Assembly: GCA_018697195.1 (NCBI GenBank)
Contig: CM031878.1
Location: forward strand, 40,676,136 to 40,740,135
DNA: 64,000 bases
Source: Certhia americana
Taxonomy: Eukaryota > Chordata > Aves > Passeriformes > Certhiidae
Direction: 5' to 3'
Under the pieces are notes generated by a model, which was not told where the DNA came from, made no database searches, and saw nothing but the letters and a program-made list of their open reading frames with translations. Made by a program: the position numbers and the translations under genes. Position 1 is the stretch's first letter, and each line of letters opens with the position of its first letter. Shown one piece after another: positions 12,425-27,100 of the stretch.

Positions 12425-15400
12425 TCTCAATTTTTTCTCCAAGATTTCTCTGTAATAAAACCAGAACTGCCAAACTTGGTCTTTTCATGACCATTCAGCA
12501 AAGAAAGCTAGGTGAGGTTTTTTGGGGGTTTTATACATGGAGAAAAAGAAGCAGAAATGCAATGTACTGTAATAATTAAGCAGCATTTTTTTCCAGTGCT
12601 GGGATTCTTCAAAAACAATCACGTGCCTACTGTCACAGCCATAGGTAACTCACGTGAAATAACATGTGGTTGACAGAGACAGCTTCCCAACTAGGCTGAA
12701 GCTATCAAAGGACCTTCATAAGGCCAAAATTCTCATAGAAGCCAATTCTCCTGTTGCAAATGGTGTAATTTCCTCATTCTGCATGTGTTAAGTGACTGAA
12801 TCACAAGATCAATGAAAATCAAATCAGAAAACAGTAAGACAGTAGTACCATAAGGGTTGAAAACACATAGCATCTCCTGTTCTAAGATGCAAAACCAGTC
12901 TATAATTCAAAGGAAAATGATGTAAGTAGAGTGTTTGCTACAGTCACTGATTTAAAACACACAAATATACCACTCCTCCTCTGCTCTGGCTTGAGAATTT
13001 GTGCCATGACAGCAAAATCTTTACTAACTTAACTGCATCAGCATCACCCTGTGCCATAAAAGAAGGCACATCTGCAAATGGATGGGAAGATGGGCCTTAT
13101 TGTGAATGGACCTAGAATTCTGTGCCCTCCATTCCTACACATCCCTGGTCTCAGGCCAGAAGACAGGCACCCAACAACACATTTCATCCCTGAGCAAAGG
13201 AAAGTAGAACATCTTCCCATAACATGGCATGGGAGTCTGCACCCGAGTGTCAGTGGCTGCTTTGGAAACCCTCACCCCAGCTCCTTCTCACATTCAGTAA
13301 AAATTCCCTGCATGATCCCCCACTGCATACTGAATCAGCCTAGGCCATATGGAGAGAAGATTGGCACTCCTACTAACGTCTCAAAAAGAGAAAGACTGCT
13401 CCCCCAAACACCACTTACTTAATCAGGGATCCTAGCTGAAAGAACTAAGGCAGGGATCCATACTGCTGCTTTTTCCAGCACTTCTCAGACCTAACATGTT
13501 CTGGAGAATATACTTCTGGGATATACAAAATGTATTTCTGGGATATACTACAAAAAGTTATGCAAAAATGCATTATCCAGGTTACTGCTAGAGTCACATC
13601 TGCCCATGTGTCTTTTTTCTCTCCCTCACTGGTCTGACGTCTGATCAGTATTACTTATCAAGAATTAAAGAGAAAGTAAATTATCAAGTGCATGAAATTT
13701 GCTCCATTGGAAAAGCCCCAAAATTCACTTGTTTGAAGAGTATCAGGCACAAGGTGGAAGACAATTGAAAAACCAGGAACAGAAAGTCATCACCCAAGGG
13801 ACAAGAACAGGACCAGGCACACAAGCAGAAAAATTTAGACTTTCTACAACCACCAGACTGACATGATTCTTTAACAGCAAATCAAAAATTATTCTTTAAC
13901 AGCAGTATGTATGCAACATATGTGTTAGCATGAGAGATGCACAAATCTACACACACAGGTTTCTTCCCCTTCTTCTTACAAATGAAAATACTAGATCTGA
14001 AACTTCAAAAAACTTAGCCAGCAGAAAAACTAGGCCATCTGCTTTTATGTGGAGAAATGGGGCTGTGGCATCACTTTTCAGCCAGATCAGTTTCGAAATG
14101 CAGCCCAATATAGAGCCAGACAAGCTTTAGTACTAATGCAAGGAAACAAGTAAAAGCTCATTTAACTGCAGATTTTCAGGAAGAATACACTCTCTTTCAC
14201 AGTACAGAACTACAGTTTTGGAAAGTGCTAAGGTTTCAACTGAAATTCTGCCAACCACAGAAAACACATCGGAAGTTACCAGATCAGTTGCTGCCATGGA
14301 ACAAAGCATCTTGAATGTGTTCCTCACAAGTTTGGGTCTTCACTGACCCACCTGTCTCTTCAAATTCTAATTGCATGTGTGTATCTTTTGAATCTCTTCT
14401 ATGCAATTTTTCTTCTGGCAGCTCCACCAGACACTAAACAAATTGTGATACATGCCTCTTCAGCTCACAGCACACTTGGGTTAACACTCTTGATAACCAA
14501 GTGAGAAAACACTGCACAATACCAACCTGTTTTATTTGAAGTCAGTGTTTACCTGTGTTTGAGCTACAGTGAAGGTGAGAAGCATACAGAGAGGCTGAAC
14601 CTCTGAGGCTCTCAAACCCCTGTGAGATACCAGAATAAACCCAAGTCCAAGCGCACAAGCTGTACTTCTGTCAAACAAACACACACAGGAGAGCACTTCA
14701 AAAACATCAACCTAAGCATGAAACACACAGCCACAGATAGGATTCCGATCTACAACAGTATTAACAACATGTCAACGTTTGTAATGTACATGCATTAAAA
14801 AATGGAAGATCTCCAGTCCAGTACAGCCGGACTCACTTCAGATCCCACTACCTTTGCTCTCTTCCTACCAGCTGCCTCCAAAGCCTCTCTCTGCAGCAGT
14901 GTATGGCAGATGCCAAGCCTACATTACTCTGTTCTCACTCCCAGCCAAAACATGAGCTGCTCCCAGAAGATTAATAAATAAATAGTCACTGAATGACAGC
15001 AGTCCCACAGTCCTCTTCTGTTCCCATGCTGATGAAAATTAGCAGACTGTGGCAGGGACATAATGATTTAGCATTATGAGAATATAATGATGCATCACAA
15101 GTGGTCAGCTTCAGGACCCAAAAATGAACACTGAGGAAGAACAGGAAGGGACAAGTCACCTATGCTGAAATCTCTTTATTTACTTTTATTTGTCTTCCAA
15201 CTTCACTGACTGCAGAACACTGAAAGCCACTTTGAGTGCTGTGAGATAGAGCAGATAAATGCCTGATGAACAGTTCAGCAAGTGTAATTTGTACCAGAAA
15301 CTGATTTCACTACTTGGACAGCATGAAAAAGCACTGTTAGCATGTTAAAATTTACTTGTCACATATTGAAGACCAAAAATGTACCATAAAGGATCACTTA

Positions 15401-18094
15401 TAAAACCAAGGCAATGGGTATGACAAACACAAACAACTGCATTGACAGTTCTAACACAAACTCTCACGGCCGTCAGCCTGATGCAACTTCAGGGAGCAAA
15501 CAAATGCTGCAAGAACAAAATATCAATCTGAAAGACACATTCTGTGTAGAAACAATATGAAGTAAACCAATTTCAAATACACTGATGTTTAACCAAATTC
15601 TGCCCTCTCACTCTACCAAAGTTAGAGTGGTATTCTCATCAGAAGATTCTAAAAGCAACACTGCAGAAGCAGGTAGTGAAGTAAGTAATTAATGGCTATC
15701 CCCCTCCAGCTCAATGAACAGTGACAGACTGATCATGACATACAGTATAGTCATGACAGCTGCAGCAGACAGAAAACGCTTTGTACAAAAGCTGTAATCA
15801 GGATAGTTTAGAGCTGCCAAAGAAAAGGTTAACATACAACTAAGACTTTCACACAGAGGCACTTCATTAACCTTTGCTTTTCATGCTATGCACCCTTGAG
15901 TAACGGGTATGTGAAACTTTTTTTTGAAAGGTTTGTCTACCTTACTGTAAATGGAAGGGGGTCCCAAAGAGAAAGCACTGCAGTTAGTAAAATGGTTTAG
16001 GTGGGTACCGCCATCTTGAGACACAGAACCAAGTCTGTAATTAAAGCCCTGCCTAAGCGTGATGGCATCCACTTGCTTCCCTGTCAGAAGAACTGGATAC
16101 AAAGCTGTCACTCTCAGAAGCAGCGCTGCAAAACAGATAAATCATAATTCACAGCTACTGGCATAAGTCTAACTTTTCTGCCAATCTATGAGTTTTAGAT
16201 ACTGCAACTTATACACCAGTCTGAAAGGTTTCCAAGGCAGACAACTAAATATTCCTGTAGGTTAGTGTATCACTGAGCAATGGGCCTCCTAGCACAGTTG
16301 AAACAAACAAACCGTACTAACAGACTGTCCATTAATTAAAGCTGACGCTTCCTTGCCCATCAGGCAACAGCATTCAGGAGCCATCACATAACGAAACCAT
16401 TGTTAGTCAGTCTTTTACATATTCAACTAGAGAACAAAAGGTGACTGTTGTACAGTCTACAAGGACTTCAACTTCTGCAGGTAGCTCCATTTCCCATCTC
16501 TCAACAAACACAACAGTAAAAAAAATTTGTACTGAAAGAAGAGGTAAAAACTCCTAGTAAAAATGAAACAAGAATGTTTCCCTAAAGTTTCCTTACAGTT
16601 TTTCACTAAACGGCACCTTTTTGTAACAATCATCAGATTTTAAGTTCAACATAACTAAAAGATAGTACAAAACCACTCCCCCCAGGAAAGACAGTTTATC
16701 CTCCTTCCATCATCCTCGGTCACCACATTTAGTGCTCATTTAAAACTTTTCAAACCTATGCAAAAACCACAACATTATGACACTCCAGTATGAGACAGAC
16801 ACCTAAAAAAAAATCACACATTCACTTCTTCCAAAACATTTGTGATATGACAGTCATTCTTCAGTAAAAATATGACATAAGAAATTGCAAAACACTCACC
16901 ATAAGGATAAGAAAAAAATTCCTTTCATAAAGGAAGGTAAGAAGGACTTTGAGTTTTGGTAGTGTTTCATGAATATATACAACACATTTAAAAACAAAAA
17001 TGAATCCTATCAATGTTGTTTCTAAATTGTGATGTTTGATCAACCACACTAACTACAAGCAGGAATCACAGGTGGCACAATGTGAGAACCAACAGAAAAG
17101 AGCAGAATACTTTCATCCCAATTTTCATGAGAAGAGAAAAATTATGAAAGAACATACAAAGCTTCGGAAACAAGTAAGAAATCCCAGAATAAAATGAAAT
17201 AGCAGGCTGAGACAAATAAAGGTAGTGATTTGTTCTATCGCAGTCTGTTAGTGTCAGGTTATGTAATGAACCCATATGATTTAGGAAATTCATGTAGGGA
17301 GAAAATGTTTTTCAATTAGCAATATGGATCTGAGTTGGCTGATGTCAAGTGCCTGTAAGACATAATCTCCTGAAAATGACAGATGAACACTTTAAACAAA
17401 GTCTTAAAATTCATTACTTTTTATGACCTTGAGTTTATGAAGACATGCCTCAATGCCATCCTCAAAATCAACCAAAAGAAATTAGATACTAGATATAATC
17501 TGTAATTCTACCAATACCAATATTTCACTTGTTTTCAAATATCTCTGGTTCCACACTAGGATACAGATGAAACAATGCATGAAGTCAAAACACAGAAGTT
17601 GGTAACACAGAGCTGTGAATTAGATCAGATGAAGCCTATAAGAAATGAAACAAACTCACAAGGAACAATTATTACATGACAAGCACTTACAGAAGGGACG
17701 ACATGGATGGGGAAAAAACCACACAGCTAACAATGTTAAAGCTGCCACTGAAAACTGGATTGCCCTTCTGATACAGAGGCTGCTAAACCTCTCCACAAGT
17801 CAACTGAAGTGAAAATCTTCTGCTCCTAGAAAAGCAGTTACCAACATACAGCCTTCTGCAGCAGCAGAATCCATTGCCACTTTTCTTTTATGGAATTGTG
17901 CTTTATTACTGCTCTGAAATACCTGCCTTCAGTTTCCAAACATTGGGGTCCTACATATGTTACCCTACAGAGTCAGCTAAATTTTTCCTCCTCATCATGT
18001 GTTTATCCATTTATGCCCATTTCCTTTTCTCTGACAAATCACACAGGCAGTACTTCTTGAATTTATCCCACTGTAAACATTTTCTAATACTTAC

Positions 18095-18187
18095 CAACCC
18101 TCCATGACTCAAGTATTCCTGTAGTCCCTCACAGGCAAACAAGATAATGGAAGAAGAGAAAACAAAGCTTTTGTGAGCTTCACTGAA
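18095..18187 (-). other. Candidate internal exon (93 nt)
   Basis: On the minus strand the acceptor AATCTGTGATGCTTTTCAG and the strong donor GGTTG/GTAAGTATT flank 93 nt, exactly 31 codons. The frame set by the upstream candidate is open; it begins FSEAHKSFVFSSSIILFACE and ends GLQEYLSHGGL. Entry and exit phases are both 0. The mixed hydrophobic-helical look would suit a helical repeat protein, but no family is recognised. Confidence 0.25.
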
Positions 18188-19078
18188 CTGAAAAGCATCA
18201 CAGATTAAAAACAAGCATAGAATCTGTTCACAATCGCTAAGACATCACAATAAAGCTCCAAACTTTCAAATGAATCCTTGCAAGTGTCTTTTAAAACTGT
18301 TTGTCAAGACATTCAGACAATGTCTGTCCAAAACAGCCTGATTTCAAAGCAACTGGGTTCAGAGCCAAAAATCATGACTGAGACCAGCAGCCTCTGGGGG
18401 CTGTCATCCTGGAGTCCTCAGATGTCAATTTAGGTAGCTCGAGAGTTACTGAAAAGAGAAGCCCACAGCAAGAATTTACTCTCCCAAATCTACAAGAGTC
18501 TTTACAATATAAAGGGCATAGGTAAAGCCATTCCTTTGGGGTTTGTTTTGGTTTTTTTCTTTTTAAAACAGTTACTTTTCAGTACACCAAGTTTTTTTCA
18601 TTAAGTCACACAACTTCAGTCAGTTCAACAGTTTCCTAAGGTTAAGAAGCAGAAAGTTAAGCTTTAGTGCACTTCTGCATTCCTTTTCCACTAAAGCTAC
18701 ATCACTTCACAGGGGTAAAGGAGATGTGTCAGGTAGAAATCCTTCTAACCAGGTAAGTAGCAGAGATAAGCTACTAAGACACAACAGATTTGTCTCATGG
18801 CATAACTTTGTCCATGCCTTGAACGTATGTATTGCTCTTAAATCTGAGTCCAATTCTTAAATTGCTAGAAGACACAAAATCCCCTTTATCCTCTTATTCC
18901 CATCCACTAAAACCTACATGAAAATTTGCAAGAAGAAAGGAAACAAATAGGACTAGAAAATAAAAATTAAACCTTTTGATCTTTTTCCTTCTTCTCTTTT
19001 CATTCACTACAAGCCAACAAACCTCCTGCCTTTGTCTTTTAGCAGAAATCACTCAGCTTAATCAGCATCTGAACTTAC

Positions 19079-19119
19079 CTTCTTTAATACCAATGTCTTC
19101 CCCTCAACTGAGCTTAAAT
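19079..19119 (-). other. Candidate internal exon (41 nt) with consensus donor
   Basis: On the minus strand the segment ends AAAGAAG before GTAAGTTC, a near-perfect donor, and begins after CTTTTCTCTCATCCATGTTAAG, a usable acceptor. Read in the phase left by the preceding candidate (20524-20660), it continues D then LSSVEGKTLVLKK with no stop, and it exits in phase 0. It is short, so chance is a serious alternative. Confidence 0.22.
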
Positions 19120-20523
19120 CTTAACATGGATGAGAGAAAAGCAATTTCAGGGTGGGTACAGAGAAGCAGCAAGGGGAGAGCCACCCAGCTGCAACACTAG
19201 AGAAGACAGGAGTTCCTTCACACTATAGTGACAAGTGCTGCACATGCCCCACAACACAGCTTTGCTTCCCCATGTCCTGCTGCCAGTCTGGCGACCACTG
19301 ACTGCATCTGGCTCCCATGCTCCCAGGTAAGAGTGCCCTGCTCAACCCAGGAAGGAAAACAATGGGAAAAAACAAGGCCATAGAAAGGGTCCTGTGTTTT
19401 TCACCAGCTGACTTTCTGATATAGGGGCCCATTTTTGTTTAGAATTTGACTTACATGGGAAGCAACTGATGTCATTGCAGTTCAGTATTATAGGGCACCA
19501 AGAAAACACAAGTGGCCATGGGAATTTAAGGCAGTGGCTACCACATCTGCTCTAGAGAGCTCCTCAACAAGTGGGCAAAAATACTTGAAAAAATGATACT
19601 TACAGAACTGAGAGGATTATAGAGAAGAGTTCAACATCAAAACAAGAAAAAAAGAAATACAATCCAATACTGTGCTGTAAAGGAGCCCTGGAAATCACAG
19701 AAACCTCATGACACAGATGGCATGAATTAGCATTCAGACAGAATAGACCAGTTTTAACAAAGGACACTCCCAGATCACACATCAGAAAACCTTATTAACA
19801 GCAACACTACCCAGGAAAGACAGAGGCAAACCCTCATAATACGCCCTGTGTCATCATCAAATACAAATACCCTAGAAAGGCATCTTATTTGTTAAACCTG
19901 CCATTTTTGCCAAATCCAATTTCTGCAGGTACAAAGAAGTGATTCACCAACATTAAATGGGACGTGGAGCTGGTGTGGCAGGCCCAGTTCCACCTCCCAG
20001 GGCCAGCAAAGCAAGCCCTGTCCTGTGCCAGAGGATTTTGGTTCGCTCTCCTTCTCCGGTGCTGAATCAGAAGACAGTCTGGACCTGTATGCTCACAAAC
20101 CACTATTTCAACTGTCTGCAATACAAGCCAAACCATGCCACACAGCAGTGCTCCCCAAAAACCACAGGGAAGGTAAAAGATGGAGGTTGCACTTCCCAGA
20201 GGCTCAGAACCTGCTCTCTGGCAGGCACTGGGAGGCAGGGAGGGAGCAGCCAGGAAGACAGGGATACAGAGCTGGGCAAGAAGGTGACAGCAGCAGTGAT
20301 CACCACAGGATACAGTGAGTATAAAAACCTGGTAAGACTCATTTTTGTAGTGCTGATGAAAGGAGCTGTGACATTGTAACTTTCTCAATCATTTAACTGA
20401 GGGCAAAGAAAACAACGTGCTTCCCACCCATCCTTCAAAGCAGGTTCCCCTGGCCCCGTTTAGCTCCAGCAGCCCATCCCAGAGTCTGGAGCTAGAGCAG
20501 GGATTGCTCTCCTGCCACACTAC

Positions 20524-20660
20524 CTGAAAGCAAGGAAGGCTTGGCAGATGCTTCTCCTTGCCCCCGCTCCTTGCCCCACGCCTTCAAGAAGGGCATAAAA
20601 GCCTCAGAGGACAGCCCTGCTGACACCAGGGCTGATCCTGCTATGCCAGACTCCACATAC
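20524..20660 (-). other. Best single exon candidate in the leftward unit (137 nt)
   Basis: On the minus strand a long pyrimidine tract (TTTTTTGTTCCCCC then TTTGTTGTAG) gives one of the strongest acceptors in the window. The 137 nt that follow are open in one frame and clearly richer in G+C than the surrounding DNA, as coding exons often are. The segment ends CTTTCAG before GTAGTG, a moderate donor. The frame starts YVESGIAGSALVSAGLSSEA and ends GEASAKPSLLS. Entry phase is 2 and exit phase 1, which joins in frame with the candidate at 19079-19119. The protein is not recognised. A GC-rich relic of a mobile element is an alternative. Confidence 0.28.
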
Positions 20661-23600
20661 CTACAACAAAGGGGGAACAAAAAAGTTAACATCAAGATAT
20701 TCAAAGTAAGAGTCACTGTCAAACAAGAAAGGTACACTCCACACCTCATTTACAAAGAAAATTAACTCTGCACTCTTAATAATCTTCAGATGACATAAAC
20801 TTGAAGAGCCTGCCACCCCAGCAGTAACTATCCCTCCTTAATGGATGCCCAGTGTTGTTTCTGTTTGGTGAAGAGTTTGGGTCAGAGCCTCCCTGGATCC
20901 CTACCACATCTCACATTCACAATCAGGCTTTGGTCACCCCAGAAGATTCTGATCACACCAAGCCAGGAGCTGCTGGCCAACACTGCTGCAACAGCCAGGG
21001 GCCCCTATGTGAAAGACACTGAAATACCTTGCAGAAGGAAGGAGGTCTACAGTTATCATCTACCACTAATAATCTAAGACACAATATCAGTTTTATTATT
21101 TTCAAAAAGAACTTTGTTCAGTGTTAAACCACACAACTGATTTATGAGACCCTTAAAAGGCAACTTATCCATGCTGAAAAACATAACTGATCAGTTTGTT
21201 TCACATTATAGGTCAACCTGTTCCTAAGGCACACAAAACCAATTTTCATCACTTCACATTTTATACCTTCAAACTCTTGCCGCCCAAGTTTTTCACCGAG
21301 AACCTGATTGTCCAATGATCTGTATTAGAATTAGAATTTTAAAAAATCCCCAACACTAAACTCCACTGAACTTTTACCTTTGCTTTGAAGAAACTCTGCT
21401 GACATGTAGTTTTCTAACTCATGAGCACAAAAAAATCACCATACCATCCTTGCAAAAGGAGGAAATACCTTCTCCATGCCTAAACTCTATTCCATGGTCA
21501 AATGTGTTATCTCAAATAAATGCAGTTGAAACAATATGGGAAATTAGGAGTTTAAAGTGCTAGATAAACACACACAGCATGACAAAGTACATTTTTTTCT
21601 CCAGACACCCCTCAGCAAACAGACTGAAGATTCATAATGTGTACAGCAACCATTCTTTCAGGAAGATGATGAAAAAGAAGCAGCACATCTTACTGCTCCT
21701 ATGATGCAAGTTTTGCTTTAGAAAGATTTCTGCATACTTAAAAATTTAAACATTAAATCAAGGGGTAAATTAAGACCTGTTATTAAACGGCCATTTTTTC
21801 CAACACACTTTTCTTAGAATTTTTCCACAATTCAAAAGCAAATAGTACTCCCATAAAATATTAACCAGATGCTGTATTTATGCAGTGTGTCATTCTCTGA
21901 AAAGTGTATCAATCTGCAGAAAGTTAACAATTTCTAAATTAAATTACAACTTCTGGTTTCAGCCTTCTTGCCAAGTAAGTAGCCTGCTGTTAAAGACAAC
22001 TGGACCAGCAAACTTCATGGCAACTGTCACATCTGAGCGAGCTCAAGTGAACCAGTTTTGTAGCAAAACATCGCCTACAGCCTGAGAAGTCATTACTAAA
22101 TGAAGATTCCATATTAAAATCAGCAACTTACTCAACATAATTAAAAATATAGGTTGGAAGCAGCATATTAAATCTTAGGGAAACTACTTAAGCAGAATTC
22201 AAGCTGCAAAAAAGCACCAGCCACTAACAATAACAAAAAATGTAGAACACATCCCCCAATTCATTAGTAGCCAAGTAATTAATCATAGCAAGCTGGTCAG
22301 TGTTGAAAAGTGTACCCAAAAGCCTACAAAGCCAGATTACACCACCCTTACATACTTCAAGGAGAGACCTCCCTCTACACTGAAGTGAAGGTCTGGGCTT
22401 AAAGCAAGCCCACTGAACAACGTATCACCTATTGACAGTGAACAACATGGTGAAAATCTGTGTCTGCACAAACAAGATCAACTAATAACCTGAATTAAAA
22501 TCAAAGAGAAAAAAAAATACACAGCCTGCTCCAAGAAACTGTCAACTGGTGGTATTAGAATGCCAGATGCTCTTACTAAACTGACCCATAGCAGAAGTTA
22601 AGGTGCAGAGAGCACTGAAATATGAGGCAAAGACATCAGCATCAAAAGAAGAGGAGATTGTGCAACAGGCCCCCAACACTCCAACCTTTGCAATTTTATC
22701 CTAAAACTTGGGGGGAGAAGAGACAGCCTGACAACCCATCATCACCGAGATCATAATCTCTTGCTTCAGGGAGAGGTGTGGAATTAAAATAATTCCCTCC
22801 TTTGGTGGTTGCCAACAAACATGACCTGCAATTCCACACTAAATAATAAGTGAAAGAAAGCCAACACTTACGAAATATTTTTTGTCAGCTGAAAGAAACC
22901 GTCACTTCAGTCAAGTCAGATTCACTCTTAATTTGTTGATGCCCATTTTCATGCTACAGCTCACCACAGCACAGATCACGCCACGGTTTCACCAACACTT
23001 CTCTTGCTGGCAAAACCAGCTGAGGCAGCTCCTGGCCCCGCAGCAGTGCTGCTTTGTCACTGGTGGGGGCATGCCATCAGCAAGCAGCACTGATGTGGTG
23101 CACCACCAGACCTCTAAGCAGCAGCACTACCGCTTCTGAGGAATCTGCACGGGAGCAGGGAGAGGGAGTGAGAACTGGCAAAAGTAGCTCCAAATGGCTT
23201 TTCTGGCACATGCAATGGCAATGGTGCACTAACACTGAGAGGCACAAGACTCCATGAATGCCATGACCATGAGAAACACATAAAGCACCATTAATGCTGC
23301 TATATTTGAGTTGCTCTTAATGAGCAAGTGGCGACATTGGATATTTGCATATGTATTCATAATAAAGAGTTTTACTGTACAATTTTCAGGCTATATTAAA
23401 ACAATAAATATAATCATGGAGGAGAAAGAGGCAACTTTGGTTTTGCCCATAGCAAAGATGAACCCACAGGCAAGCCTATGCTGGGAACCACCACACTGTC
23501 CTGCCCGTAAGGGCTTGCAATCATGCCTCACATATCTCCAATCACACTGACTCCTCTATCAGCCCGAAGGAGGGCAGCACGGACACTGCCACATGCCCAA

Positions 23601-24043
23601 TGACATGGACAGGCACATCACTCCACACTCTATGCCCTGGCAGCACCACTGTACCTCCACAGCTAACCAACCCCAGGTCAGCTCCTCTCAAGGTCTTTCT
23701 AGTAAAGGCGCAGCACTTGAGTGCCCCAAGAGCCACTGCCATACATAGGCAGCTCAAAACTCCTTTGCAACATGACAGCTAGCCCATCCTAAGCTGCAGG
23801 CATTCCTATACAACCAAACACTCCACCAGCCTGAGCATGGCCCTTCTGCCTGTAGTACACTACAGACATCAATTACCAACACAGCAATACCACGTAAAAA
23901 CCTGCAGTCACCTTTCTTGTGGGTTTTCACGCATAGGTAACCAGTATGCACAAATAATTATCCCATGGCAAGGGGCCCACTTCTTGGTACACCTAAGGTA
24001 AAATGTCTGAGTGCTACCCCTAGTTGAGAAACTACCACCATAC

Positions 24044-24103
24044 CTGAGTAATCTTGGCAAACAAAACAAGCCTCTTCAACACAGACTGCCTGGGCAGACA
24101 CTG
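24044..24103 (-). other. Candidate internal exon (60 nt, symmetric)
   Basis: On the minus strand a pyrimidine-rich acceptor (TTTGTCCTTCACCGTCATTAG) precedes 60 nt, open in one frame (VSAQAVCVEEACFVCQDYS), that ends CTCAG before GTATGG. Start and end phases are both 1, so the exon could be skipped without a frameshift. The cysteine-rich peptide is not recognised. Its phases do not join directly to the candidate at 20524-20660. Confidence 0.15.
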
Positions 24104-27100
24104 CTAATGACGGTGAAGGACAAACAAAGGTCACAAAGCTAAGAGTTTTAAATACCTGCTTTGGAGGCAAACCTCTGCAAAATACACAGGTTTAAAAAAA
24201 ACCAAAAACCAACCAAACCTATTCTTTATTTGCAAAATACCGTGAGATCTTCTAAGCTTCTATACCTTTACCTCAGTTTTTAATTAGGACTCTCTCAGTA
24301 ACATGTGCATGGGATTATAGATTTCCTTCCCTCCCTCCCACCCCCCCAATCAAGTTTCAAGTTTGTGGACCAGATCCAAGGAGCTAGTTTCTATGCATTC
24401 CTGAGGGAGAAAGGGCTATAGAAAAGTCTTTTATTTCTGCATGTATTTCCCAGAAGGCCCAACTAATGCAAAAGGAAATGTATCAGGCTTCTTCAATGGG
24501 GGGGAGGGCAGGAGGGGATTAACATGTTTCACGGGCAGAGTGTGTGCAAGCCAGGAGGGCTGAGCACTTCAGTCTGAGCAATTAGATGCAACTCTTTTGT
24601 AAATCTTATGGTACGATATCTGAAATACCCTTTTCAACAGAAAAAACCTACTCAAGTAAATGTCAAAGTAAATTGTGCTGAAAAACAGACTACGTCACAA
24701 AAGGCTACTGTAAAGAGGCACACTTGAAACTGAATATGTACACTTCATGAGAATCACCACTGAAGCATCGTGAAGTTAAGGATACATATTCAGGAGTGCA
24801 TGTTTTCACCACGAGTCAGCATCATCTTCATGTAACTGCTAGCAACTATTTCCTCCTCCTAAACTGATTTTATACATACTTCTCTACAAACCTTTTCAAG
24901 AACTAACCAAGTTTGGGTCCAGCTTCAGAAAGACGCATCAAGATTAAAAACAAAACAAACAAACAAAAAAAAACAGGTAACCAGGACTGAGCAAATGTTC
25001 CCTATACTAAATTAAGTATCAAAGGAAAACTGAATAAAAGGTGGTTTCTCCAGGACTGTGACTCCGGCTGCTGATGTATTTCACTGGCAAAGCATATCTA
25101 CAGGCAATGTATAAAGCAGCTTTTGCCCCATCTTACACCTCCCAAGGACTTGAACTACAACTCCAGTCACCACGTACACCACCTACTGCAACATTCCCCA
25201 AGCCTCTACTGTTCCTCTCAGGGTTGTTTTTCCTTTAAAACACCCCCCTTTCACTTGCTTGCAAAAGTAGGATTTAAGGCAGACATAGCCTAAATTTGCT
25301 GAACGTAGATAACTGCTTTCATTTTTACAGAGAGGATAGGCAACAGACCTTGCCACTCAAGTTAACAGACTAACATAAACTTGGTATCATGCAACTAATT
25401 GAACAAGAAGCTCAATTCAAGTTTTACTGCATTTGCTGGTCCGAAAATTCCTACTCCACCTGTATTTAAAAACTGTTTGCAGTTTAATATAGCATGCAAC
25501 TATTATAGCTGTCTACTCAAAGTAAAAACATTCACTCCCACAGTTAATCAGCATTATTAGTTACAGTGTAAACAGCCTAGGATATTTAACTAGTACATTC
25601 ACTAACATAATCACTCATCCTCCTCGTCAACTCTCACACAGAAAAGAAAAAGCAGCCAAATTCTTTATTTACTTAAAACTGAATGATCAGGTTGATTGTT
25701 CCAGGACTGTGCTTTTTAGCTGGTGAACTATCCAGCACTTTTATTACTACATTTAATAAATCAATAGGGAAAATAAACAAGATTCAGTACCAATTTTGCT
25801 CAGTAACTTCTTTTCTATGATCTCATTTTACAGTATTTGAAAGATTCCACTTTTGCAAAACTATATTCTGGAATTTTAACACTACAAATTATAGACTCTC
25901 TGTCCACAAACATCAACTTCCAACAGTAACCCATTTCCTTATGAAACACCTATTGCAGTCTAAGCAATATGCGAGCAATTTAGAATTTTATCATGTTGAT
26001 AGGAGAAGGTGATATTGAATAGTATGGTCATTCATTTAATAAGATATGCAAAGATCCAGCAACCAGAAACTGATGATCAACAACAAAATAGACAGGCTCT
26101 CACAAAGGAGAGTAATTAATGCTTGGAAATAAGATGACATGGGGGATTTGCAATCATTAGAATCAAAATGAGGAGAGATCCATTTTCTGCACGGGGAACA
26201 TAAGAGTAGTGGACAAGGCTCGCTACAAAATTTCACTCAGTCATTCCAGAGGTTTGTGTTACTCTGGGGCTAAGGTAACAGCTTTAATTTGCTTTCCTTC
26301 AGGGGGCTCACTTTTTTCACCAGGTTATCTTTTCAGTTTTGGCTGAAGCCCACCACACCACACAGCCCCCGCTCCCCTCCCCCTGTCTCAGGCAAGGGAG
26401 CAGGCATTGAAAGGTAGGCAGGACACCAGCTGCTGTAATTCTGGGGTGCTACAAGAAAACTGATTTTGCAGCTCTTATCAAGATACTATCTTTTACATTT
26501 TATACATTGCACAGCCATACCACAAAACTGCAGAAGCAATGAAGGACAGAGCACAGCTGCAGCAGTAGCATGCACATCTCTGCAGCACAGCCCTTTCTCA
26601 GGGCAAAACCCACTCAGCAGTCTGCTGCTATACGTGCAGCTGCCTCATCAGCCCATGCAGTTCGCAGAAAGACTTCATGTCTGTACCTCTGAGAGAGACA
26701 ACAAAGACCAAGGCAGCAATCAGTCTTATGGCAGTTCTAAACACATTTCTCCATTCTTTCACCCAAAACCAAAACAAAACACAAACCCCCACACCACACA
26801 AAAAACAGTAATTCATCATTACACCACAGATTTTTCCCATTATGAATCTGCCCAACCCATTGTCAAGCATCACTACATATGTGCTCTGGAAACAAGGTCT
26901 AGTCATTACAGAGCCAAGCTCTATTCTATAAGCTATCTGAAAATTACTGGGAAAAAACCTTCCTCATTTCTCTTTGGCTGTATACATAGCTTTGAAAAAT
27001 CCCACCTACAACATTTCTGTCACAAAGCCACACTTCTCTAAGTCAGTTCTTATTTGCCATGAATCATTGCAATACAAGTTCTCCATACTGACTCCTTCAA

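Noticed and set aside
13078..13422. 114-codon plus-strand frame
   Set aside because: No domain, no initiating promoter, opposite to the inferred direction of transcription, and of a length expected by chance.
18709..18760. Plus-strand splice pair around AACCAG/GTAAGTAG
   Set aside because: The donor is consensus but the acceptor is short of pyrimidines, and the strand opposes the regional skew. Treated as chance.
19885..20388. 167-codon minus-strand frame with a 140-codon plus-strand frame opposite it
   Set aside because: Both strands are open over the same GC-richer patch, no domain is recognisable, and no splice sites define either. It may be a decayed repeat.
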